From Coix lacryma-jobi var. lacryma-jobi (lineage: Eukaryota; Streptophyta; Magnoliopsida; Poales; Poaceae), in the NCBI GenBank assembly GCA_009763385.1, contig CM019831.1, positions 88,447,845 through 88,511,844 on the forward strand: 64,000 bases of DNA, read 5' to 3'. Positions 55,341 through 64,000 of the stretch are shown here, in pieces. The notes under the pieces are model-generated. The model had not been told where the DNA came from. It was given only the letters and a program-made list of their open reading frames with translations, and searched no databases. The position numbers were made by a program, and so were the translations under genes. Numbering within the stretch: the first letter of the stretch is position 1; every line of letters starts with the position of its first letter.

Positions 55341-58130
55341 TGTAACACCCCGGGTGTTAAAATAATTAAAATAAATTAGAATTTAACAAAGAAATGGCCA
55401 AAACCCTAGATAGAGGAAAATTCTAGCCAGATGTTTGTTGCATTCATGTCGTTGCACAGTTTTATTGGGTGAAAAAGATTTTCTGTTAAACCCGGATAGG
55501 GCGAATCGAATTTATTTTATTTAGGAAATAAATAAAAAGCTTATGAAAAGTTTACAAAATTTTCAAACCCAAATTTTATTTTCAAAACCTAGGAAAAATG
55601 TTTTCAAAACTTTTTAAATTTATTTTATTTCAAACTGATTTGAAATTTGGATTTAAAAGAATTTGCAAAAGAGAAAGAAAAAGAAAAGAAGAAGACTTGG
55701 CAAAGGGCCTCTTCCCTCCTTCCTCTCCCAGTCGGCCCAGCCTGCTCCGGCCCGACTGGCCTGCTCTCCCTCTCTCCCTCCCGCAAGCGTCGGCCCATCC
55801 GCTCCTTGGCCCAGCGCTCCATCCCCGCACGCAAGCCCAGCTCCACTCCTCCCCCTCCCCCATTCCACTTGGCCTGGCCCGAAACCCCTTCTCTCCCTCC
55901 CACCTGGGCCGCACTCTCCCCGTGCGCTAGCCCAACCCGACCCCCTCCCTCTCCCGCGTGAGCACCGCGCGCACGCGCTGACCAGCAAGCGACCGCAGCG
56001 GCCCACACTCCCCCTCTTCCCCTCCCTGCGGTGTGGGCCCGGACGCTCCCTCCGCTGATGGGTGGGCCAGCCTCGTCAGCTCTTTCTTCCCCCCCGTAGA
56101 TCTCGCAACAGACGCGAGTTCTCTCTCTCGTCACCACCTCCGTTCACCGACCCTATAAGAGACCCCGTTAGGGCTCCTCGAACCATATCACGCGCCGCCA
56201 CCATCCCCTCCCTCTCTCTTCCACACCGGCGAAGGTTCCCGAGCTACCGCCACCGTCGGACTACCTGCTGAGCGCCGGAGCCCGAGCCGTGCAGCACCGT
56301 CTCCGCCGTCAACCGCCCTAACAGAGCCATCTCCGGCCCCGGATAGGACACCTACAGATCCGCTGTAAGCTCCTCTCCTCCCTACGCCCTTTTGTTAAGT
56401 CGCTACCGAACCCTAGCCTGCTTCCGAGCCGAACCGTACCTCGCGGCCATGGCACCGCCGCTGGTCAGTGCCGCTGCTCGAGCCGCCTCTGCCTGGGATG
56501 AGCCCTGGGTGAGCCCCCTTGCCCATCTCGACCTCCCGGTGCCATCGATCCCTCGAACTGTGGCCCGTAGGCTTAGTTGCGTAAGCTCCCGACGAGCTCT
56601 CCTCGGTGGGGCTATGGCGCCGCCGTGCCCGCATCCCCGCCGCCGCGAGTAGCGCTGCTCCGGCCGCCGTCCTCACCCCAAACCCCCTGCGCCATCGGAT
56701 GCACAGCAGACGGCCCAGATTAGAACCTGTGCCTGAACCGGTATACACCGGGATCACCAGGCCGTGGACGCAATCCACCGTCTCCCCGCGCCCGCGTCCA
56801 TGGCACAGTGTGTGCACCCGGCCAATCGGTGACTGCCACGCGACATCCACGTGACCGCCACGCCACTTTTGCAAAAAAGCCATCGGTCTTTGAACTAATA
56901 AACCCGCGCTCCACTTTTTCAGTTCACTGAGTCTTGGATTTCTTCCGTTTTAGCCCCTGCACTTCTATGAAAACGAGGCCCGGTCCAACCGCCATTTTTC
57001 TTTTCTGTTTAATTGATTTAAAATCCGAAAATAGGTTCAGCGTATTTACAGATTTGCCACCCTCGTTCAAAAGCTCATAGCTTGTTCATTTTAACTACGT
57101 TTTGACCCGTTCAAGTCGCGTTAGATTCGTCTCGTCGAGCTCTACGCAGTAGATATGTTTACGTTCTGTTTTTCTTACTGTTGATGTACTGTTTCTTATT
57201 TGCTTTGTTTGGGCCATGTGATGATGATTGATCCAGCGAGTGCGAGCTACGCGGAACCCCAGGATCCAGCCTTCGCCTTCGTTGAATCGACCCAGTCCGA
57301 AGGCAAGTGTCCTTGCACATCTTGCTCCTGTATTTATTTTATTTTGAGTTTAGATTAGTTAGATCCTGTAGATGCATGCAGTCTTAAATTGAATCCCATG
57401 TTAAGGTTTACTAGAACTTGTTCATATTTTCCTTGTCACCTGTTTTGGGATGTGTTGGGTAGAAGTCATGCTTAGCCCTGCTGTCTTGGGATGGGATGGT
57501 GGTTTAATAATAATCTTGATTAATGATCTATGGAATATTTTGGGCTGGTAATGTTGTAGTATGGTGAGTAGGTATATCCGGCAGGATGGACCGTATTGGT
57601 GGTTTTGTGCCGTGGGACTCGGCAGCTGCTTTTGGTTTTTTGGTTCTGGGCTTGTGCTAGATTATCCTGCCTGGATCCCTAGGACCTGGTTCTTGGACAA
57701 GTAACCCGGCAAAACAGCGCAACCATGAGATCTGGATGGGCTGGACCTGGCTAATTAATTAGTTTCCTCCAAGTTATGCTACACGGGGTTTGTTTAGTGG
57801 CTCAAGAGGGGGTCCCTGGGGTCGCTGACTTATGTACGGGGATGAAACCTTAGAGTACGTGTAACACAGGCTTGGAGGGGCTTTGTAAAGGCCTTGCAGT
57901 GCAACCTGCTATGCACCTTGGCAGTGTTTAGCGTGACGGGATCTGCACGACTCATGGGTAACGATGTGCAACCTCTGCAGAGTGTAAAACTGATATATCA
58001 GCCGTGCCCACGGTCACGAGCGGGCTTGGACTTCTTCGAGATTAGTTGGTTACTGGTTGGTTTTGGGTTTGGGTCATCTGATGGACTTCAGGTGTGGGTT
58101 TTGCTTGGTGTGACTCATTGGGGTGTCACA
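55341..58130 (+). repeat. Complete LTR, left part of the inverted-LTR insertion
   Basis: 2,790 bp with TG...CA ends. It contains the AT-rich start, a C-rich block, CCCTATAAGAG core promoter (56,149-56,159) and the ACTGATATATCAGCCGTGCCCACGG-like segment also seen in the solo LTR at 41,303. Confidence 0.85.
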
Positions 58131-58134
58131 GAGT

Positions 58135-59175
58135 GGAGGAGAGGAGCTTACAGCGGATCTGTAGGTGTCCTATCCGGGGCCAGAGATGGCTCTGTTAGGG
58201 CGGTTGACGGCGGAGACGGTGCTGCACGGCTCGGGCTCCGGCGCTCAGCAGGTAGTCCGACGGTGGCGGTAGCTCGGGAATCTTCGCCGGTGTGGAAGAG
58301 AGAGGGAGGGGATGGTGGCGGCGCGTGATATGGTTCGAGGAGCCCTAACGGGGTCTCTTATAGGGTCGGTGAACGGAGGTGGTGACGAGAGAGAGAACTC
58401 GCGTCTGTTGCGAGATCTACGGGGGGGAAGAAAGAGCTGACGAGGCTGGCCCACCCATCAGCGGAGGGAGCGTCCGGGCCCACAGCGCAGGGAGGGGAAG
58501 AGGGGGAGTGTGGGCCGCTGCGGTCGCTTGCTGATCAGCGCGTGCGCGCGGTGCTCACGCGGGAGAGGGAGGGGGTCGGGTTGGGCTAGCGCACGGGGAG
58601 AGTGCGGCCCAGGTGGGAGGGAGAGAAGGGGTTTCGGGCCAGGCCAAGTGGAATGGGGGAGGGGGAGGAGTGGAGCTGGGCTTGCGTGCGGGGATGGAGC
58701 GCTGGGCCAAGGAGCGGATGGGCCGACGCTTGCGGGAGGGAGAGAGGGAGAGCAGGCCAGTCGGGCCGGAGCAGGCTGGGCCGACTGGGAGAGGAAGGAG
58801 GGAAGAGGCCCTTTGCCAAGTCTTCTTCTTTTCTTTTTCTTTCTCTTTTGCAAATTCTTTTAAATCCAAATTTCAAATCAGTTTGAAATAAAATAAATTT
58901 GAAAAGTTTTGAAAACATTTTTCCAAGGTTTTGAAAATAAAATTTGGGTTTGAAAATTTTGTAAACTTTTCATATGCTTTTTATTTATTTCCTAAATAGA
59001 ATAAATTCGATTCGCCCTATCCGGGTTTAACAGAAAATCTTTTTCACCCAATAAAACTGTGCAACGGCATGAATGCAACAAACATCTGGCTAGAATTTTT
59101 CTCCATCTAGGGTTTTGGCCATTTCTTTGTTAAATTCTAATTTATTTTAATTATTTTAACACCCGGGGTGTTACA
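58135..59175 (-). repeat. Inverted partial LTR, right part of the insertion
   Basis: 1,041 bp, reverse complement of the first third of the LTR to its left, covering U3, the TATA region and about 200 bp more. It ends ...GGGGTGTTACA, the complement of the LTR start. Confidence 0.85.
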
Positions 59176-59180
59176 ATGAC

Positions 59181-59813
59181 TTTCGGCGGTGTAAAGCCGC
59201 CCGCTTGATGCAGAAGCAAGCGACGAAAGCAAGTCGACCACCGCCGGTGCTGAATCAAAGAATGGTTAGGCCCTACCGGTCAATCAACACTCTGAGGGAA
59301 GAACCAACGCAATCAGAGGCGGGCATGGAGAGGCCGGATATGGCCAACTTCCAGCCGCAAAGAGGGTTTGATCAATCTTTTCGTGGAGGACGTGGCGGAA
59401 GGACAACACGTGGCGGTCGAGACGGTAGAGGCCGCGGAAGAGGAGCCAAGCCTCCGTATTGCGTCATCTGCGGCGGCAATTTCGGCCATACTACCCGAGA
59501 CTGCAAATATAGCAAGATGGCGAAAGAGCTAAAAGACAAGGATCAAGCATCAGCTTCTGCCGAAAGCTCCAAGCATGTTTTTCACAACTCGCAAGACCCG
59601 GCAGCAGGGGCGTTAGCATGCGGCAACTACACAAGCACGCCTATGCATCCCCCGCAGTACATGCCTCCCCAGAATTTACACTGGTACAATCCGACATATC
59701 AGGGTTACCAGTTCCCGGTCTTCGCGCCCCAGTCAGTGGCAGTTTCGTCACCTATGCACTACCAGCGCCAGCCAACACCACCACCAGCGCTTCCGGCTCA
59801 AGCCCAACCCTAG
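59181..59813 (+). pseudogene. G2 gag, zinc-knuckle part
   Basis: It continues the gag frame with MQKQATKASRPPPVLNQ, an Arg/Gly-rich stretch (GGRGGRTTRGGRDGRGRGRG) and a CCHC knuckle (CVICGGNFGHTTRDC, near 59,460) that binds RNA. It ends in a Pro/Gln-rich tail with a stop at 59,811-59,813. The RGG-rich segment before the knuckle would add nucleic-acid affinity. Confidence 0.8.
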
Positions 59814-60503
59814 GGGCAGCAAGCACAACCTAGCTACCAGCAGGGGCAGGAGATAGAAAACGAAACTAGCGCAATCAACAACATTCTTCCATCACGAGGC
59901 CATATTTTCGCCATCACGGGCGGATCCAACCTGGAACTCGAAAGTAAAAGGGCAAGAAAGGACTATCATCGAAGGGTCTAGACGGTATCACCAAGGCTTC
60001 CGCTGAACAGGCCAGCTTGGTCGCTAGCGCCGATATGTTTCGATGAGTCAGATTTCAAAGTTCGCGATTTTCCGCATTATGACGCTTTCGTCGCCACGGC
60101 CAATGTGGCCGGTTTCACCTTGCACAACATTTTGATTGACACCGGAAGCTCAGCAAACATCTTGTTCGTCAAAGCTTTCGAAGCGATGGGGATGGACAGG
60201 CGCAGTTTGGACCCCGCCGGCAATTCCTTGTACGGTTTCGGAGGAAGAAAGATCGACGCTATCGGCAAGAAACAAATCCTGGTATCTTTCGCCGAGGAAG
60301 AAAGAGTGCGCACCGAAATGGTGACGTTCGACATAGTTAACATGGACTACCCATACACCGCCATTTTCGGCAGAGGTTTCACCAACAAGTTCAATGTCAT
60401 AATCAAGCAAAGTTACTTGTGCATGAAAATGCCATCCCCTTTCGGCATTATCACCGTGCACGGAGATCAGCAAGCCTCCAGAAGAATAGAAGGCAGGCCA
60501 ACT
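59814..60503 (+). pseudogene. G2 aspartic protease, cut by H
   Basis: After a degraded linker the frame 60,105-60,503 shows the catalytic motif ILIDTGSSANILFV, then FGGRKIDAIGKKQILV and PYTAIFGRGFTNKFN, a retropepsin-type fold. It would mature the Gag-Pol polyprotein. At 60,504 it ends abruptly at the H LTR. The D-T-G-S motif and its position after the zinc knuckle support Gypsy. Confidence 0.8.
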
Positions 60504-62432
60504 GTTGGTATTTCTTAGCGTCGCTACTAAGAATAGAGTTTTAATCTATCCCAGCAACGGCGCCAGAAACGCTTGTTAACACTTCTTAACGCAACCACTA
60601 GAACTAGACTATGGAGCCTAACCCCAGCAACGGCGCTAGAAGTGTCTTGGTGGTAAAACTATTGACTATTGGATAGTTCCACAAGCGCACAGAATATACC
60701 GATGTAGCACTTCACCCGGGAGTATTCCAAGGTATCGTTATTTATTTTATCCCAAAGGAAAGCAAGCTAGGAAAGATGTAGAGAGAGGAAAGATAGATCC
60801 TTTAGTCTTACTATAATCTATTATCAATTAGAGAAGCAAAAGGGTATAAGTGGATATAATAGAGGATAGATAGATAAGATAATAAGTTAAGCAAAGAGTA
60901 AATGATATGAAAGATAACTTTAGTAGAGTTAGCTAGGTGGGAGGACACCGAGTGAGTATAAAGTACTCCTATGTTTCTACCTTTACTCCTACGAACTAAT
61001 CCTAATTAAATAGATGACTTAACTAGATTGACGCCTTGCTACTTGTGTGAGAGGGATAAACGAGAGAGTAAAGCGATAGAAGGTTGTTCACCTAACCCAG
61101 TACTCAAGCAGATATTTGGCTTATGGACGCCTTATCTTTTAAGAACTAGCCTGAGTTCACGTGAGGGGATCTAGGTTGCCAGGCAAAATCTGTCACCTTT
61201 TGCCCATGCGCCCCTACTGTCCGTGCAAGCCAGCGGTAGTCAAAGATAAGATGAAGTATGAGCACCACGCTCACACTTATCTACACCTATAGCTATCGAT
61301 CAAAATAGCTAAAGCCCCTATCCTAAGATAGGACGATGACGCACACACAAGAAGCTAAAGGAAATCGATCTAACTAAGACAACTATAGAACTAAGATAAG
61401 CACACAACAAGACTATATAAATATAGACTTGCACTAAGTAAATACTTAAATAAATACTTGGAAAGTAAATACTTAAGTAAATGCAAAGTAAAGTAAAGAA
61501 AGAATAATATATTAAATAAATAAAGTCTTGCAAAAGAAGAAAGATACAAGGGCTATACCAGACTCCCAGAAGACGACTCCGGAGACCCGAGCTTCGCCCG
61601 ACTCGACTCTAACTCCCACTCTAGACTAACTACTACTACTCTTGCTTGATCTCACTAGAAAGTGGAGATGTGTGAGATGGGATGTGTGAATGAGAGGGTG
61701 GAGGCCTCTATTTATAGTGGAGGTGGAGTTGGGGCTGCTCTGGCGCCACATCAGCGATCCGTGTGCTCCCCATCTCTCAACCCTTGGATCCACCGTCATT
61801 GTAACCGCCATGGATGGATGGCTTGGATGTTCTTCACGTGTCAAACATGCATTTTGCCACCGACTTGGATGAGGGTCACCATGGGGTCGGCCGACCCCTG
61901 TCCCTGACATGTGGGCCCGGGGTACACCTTCTAGAAGGTGTTGATGTCATCCTGATGAATATTGTTGTTGGGTCCCACCAAGGGGGGGGGGGGGTCGGCC
62001 GGCACCCCTATGACAGGGCTGGCCCACCATCTTCTCTCCCTTGGTGACCCCACATGTCATGGAGCAAGTCTTGTGAAGTTGGTTACATTTGGTTTTCGGT
62101 GTGGACCCATGAATCCATGTGCTTCTCATCTTGCACCATTGAGCAAAAGCACATGCTTTATCCAATGGTTGATATTGGCTTGAACATGCTTCTCTTGGAT
62201 CATGCCATGTCACCATGGCCGAGGTGGCCCAAAGGTGGGGTCGCCCGACCCCCTTGGTGGGCCCACCTGGCCTCATTTTGTTCATTTTGCCATCTCCTAT
62301 ATGTTCACAAGCTAAGAGTACAAGTGGAACTTATTAGTGATAAATATGCTCATGATATGCTATTCTTCCTTGAAACCGAGGCCTGTTGACGGTATTTTGA
62401 TAAGGTAAAACATGCTATAACTTCCGTCAACA
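60504..62432 (-). repeat. H 3' LTR (about 1.9 kb)
   Basis: The plus strand starts TGTTGGTATTTC and ends CCGTCAACA. The right edge is firm: a polypurine tract (minus strand AAGCTTGGGGGATCT, 62,433-62,447) directly follows. The left edge is taken as the point where the G2 protease frame stops. A 9-bp inverted repeat TGTTGACGG/CCGTCAACA spans 62,384-62,432. Two tandem copies (about 70 bp each, from 60,504 and 60,574) each hold CAGCAACGGCGC(C/T)AGAA. A run of about 12 G lies at 61,983-61,994. Confidence 0.6.
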
Positions 62433-64000
62433 AGATCCCCCAAGCTTAACCTTTGCTCGTCCCGAGCAAACAATCAAACTTGGCCTCGGTGGATCAGTAT
62501 TGTTACTATGCATCACATTTCAAGAGTACCATGTTCACAACAAAGTTCTTCTCTTTGAATGGAAAAATTAGCTATGTAAATCACCCATATTACCTTAGTA
62601 CTCTATGGGGCTTATGGCTTTTTCCTTTGTCTTAGGTGGTTGAAAGATAGAACAGTTTGACTTGAGCACTAATTTTCTTGTTTTTAGCAAGTTTCATACC
62701 GGAGGTTTTGCAATATTTTTCAAAAGAAAGACTTAATATTCCTCATATGGTTCTCTCATGTCGCTCAAATGGTGTATGATTCCTCACCAAGGCATATGAT
62801 AAGTGTTGCCTTCTTTATCTCATCCTACTTCTAAACAGGCTTATGTGTAGCTTAAGGTAGAGATGAAATAAGATGACATACTTACTTGCATTTTGTTGCG
62901 AAGTCAAAGCTCGGATCCTTGAAGAGAAGTGTCGTACTCCCAGATCAAGATGTGTAAGTGTGTGGTGTATGGTGGACTAGATTGCTTCTTTATTTGATAA
63001 GATCTATCTCTCCATATTTTTTTCTTTTTCTCTCTTTTCTAATGAGACATGGCTAGCATTTTTTTTCTTTTCTTCTTCTTTTCTTTTTTTTTTTATTTTT
63101 TTTTCATGGACTTTCACTTGTCCATCTCTTTTTTTTTTCTTTTTTTTTCATCTTTATTTTGCCTAGCCTTTTGAGTCTCATCTACTAAATAATTGAGAGA
63201 GATTTCCTAACACTTCAAGTATGAAGCAACCTATTTGGTGGAAATGAAAGGCATGTTTTTGCGTACTTCCAGTGTAGAAGCAGCATGTATATGAGGTGTG
63301 TACGTGATCTTGATCTTAGGAGCATGAAAAAATCTCTTAACAAGGGTCAACAAGACTTGACAATACTCAATACAAGGCAAATAGCCTATGTAGAAGGTTT
63401 GTAAACATGTAAAGCATATATGGCTGCGGTAGGAATTTATCACCATTGAGGAACAATTAAGATTTTGATAATTTTAAGAATAAATTCTCCGGTAATCTAT
63501 CATGCTTAGAACAATATTATAGCAGCTCTTGTCTCACTATATCATGTCTCCCAACAACTTAGACTTAGTTTTAGCACTTGCAACCCACAAAGTTTTTAGG
63601 TTCATGATGGTTTAAAAGAGCTAAGTAATCCATACTTAGAGAAATACCAAGTTGTAAACTAGGCACTAGAGAAACATTAGCAAGGCAACTAGTCATCATT
63701 TCCATGGGGAAGATAGACATATATGAGACATATGTGTTAAGGAGAATACTAAGCAAATATTTTTGGTATTTTATTTATTTATTTTTTATTTTTTTAAATG
63801 CAATGAGAAAACTAATTGAAATGTAAATAACTTAAGATACAGGACTTACCTTGGTGGGGGAGAGGATCTCCTCCAAGCTTGGTTCTTGCCTACTGTGGTG
63901 GTGGATAATGCTGGTACCACCCGGCCCAATGTCGTGCTTCTTCTTCTTGAATGGCCCGCAGGAGTTGGGCGTTTTGTTGTGCAAGAAGCAATGTTGCCTC
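62433..64000 (-). mobile_element. H internal 3' region (runs off the window)
   Basis: It begins with the polypurine tract. The rest is AT-rich with no coding domain. 63,001-63,165 is a long T/C-rich stretch with many T runs. Long non-coding 3' regions occur in Athila- and Tat-type Gypsy elements, but I cannot assign the lineage because no domain is in view. Confidence 0.5.

Larger units (their letters stand above)
55341..59175. mobile_element. LTR followed by an inverted copy of its own 5' third, in one insertion
   Basis: Left part 55,341-58,130 is a full LTR (TGTAACACCCCGGG to GGGGTGTCACA) related to the solo LTR at 41,303. After four extra bases, 58,135-59,175 is the reverse complement of 55,341 to about 56,382, nearly 99% identical by eye. 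The whole is flanked by ATGAC (55,336-55,340 and 59,176-59,180), and the G2 gag frame resumes cleanly after it. Both outer ends are therefore the 5' (U3) end of the LTR, instead of one U3 and one U5 end. Similar Pro/Arg-rich frames on both arms are by-products of the C-rich block. Confidence 0.85.
53466..60503 (+). mobile_element. G2: Gypsy retrotransposon, 5' half, cut by element H
   Basis: 5' LTR (53,466-54,222), primer site, gag and protease are in plus orientation. Gag is split by the inverted-LTR insertion (55,341-59,175). At 60,504 the element is cut by H, so reverse transcriptase and the rest lie beyond the window. The left 5-bp flank is TTTAC. Its LTR belongs to the same family as G1. 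Confidence 0.8.

Noticed and set aside
55598..56271. Identical frames on opposite strands at 55.6 kb and 58.6 kb, suggesting duplicated genes
   Set aside because: They are the two arms of the inverted LTR insertion and have no domain or codon bias.
55341..59175. Mutator-like element with long terminal inverted repeats
   Set aside because: The left part is a full LTR extending well past the inverted arm, the duplication is 5 bp not 9 bp, the ends are TG...CA, and no transposase is present.

Overview
The window is repeat-rich nuclear DNA from a large-genome grass, most likely a panicoid. The evidence is the TG...CA LTRs with 5-bp target duplications, Sirevirus-type Copia and Tat-like Gypsy elements, tRNA-type primer sites, a plant C2H2 protein and a plant LON-domain gene with GT-AG introns. 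There are no bacterial features. The species cannot be named from the sequence alone.

Layout. (1) 1-24,272 is a nest of retrotransposons. The 3' end of Gypsy element G1 (1-1,274, +) sits in a Sirevirus-like Copia element C1 (1,275-~7,529, -). C1 interrupts a Tat-like Gypsy element A (~7,530-24,272, +). A is split again by a non-autonomous Gypsy element D (10,808-20,300, -; target duplication AAAAG). (2) 24,278-24,562 is a sliver of host DNA. (3) 24,568-40,753 is Gypsy element B (-; duplication AGATG), the same family as A but inverted. B carries a hAT-type MITE (27,098-27,339) and a gag-only Sirevirus derivative E (32,684-39,285; duplication TGGGC). B landed near the 3' end of an F-box-associated-like reading frame. 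(4) 40,754-53,465 is the most gene-like part: a solo LTR (41,303-44,235; duplication TTACC), an intronless C2H2 zinc-finger gene (46,436-48,973, +) and a seven-exon gene for a LON substrate-binding-domain protein (49,570-53,193, -). The LON gene carries a frameshift and an in-frame stop and has a truncated LINE in intron 4. (5) 53,466-64,000 is Gypsy element G2 (+). Its gag is split by an odd LTR-plus-inverted-LTR insertion (55,341-59,175; duplication ATGAC), and it is cut at 60,504 by a minus-strand LTR element H that runs off the window.

The observations most worth following are these. First, two tandem antisense genes inside D have clean exon-intron structures. Second, an array of seven hairpins in the C1 LTR has a near-constant loop but stems that change on both sides. 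Third, the insertion in G2 has both outer ends matching the same (5') end of one LTR. Fourth, E is a gag-only element with precise LTRs and target duplications. Fifth, E2F-like TTTCGCGCGAA sites recur in the G1/G2 LTR family.

Most coding frames in the older elements are broken by in-frame TGA/TAG codons that look like C-to-T changes, as expected for methylated silent DNA. Element boundaries given with target duplications are firm. Family names are by recognition of motifs only.
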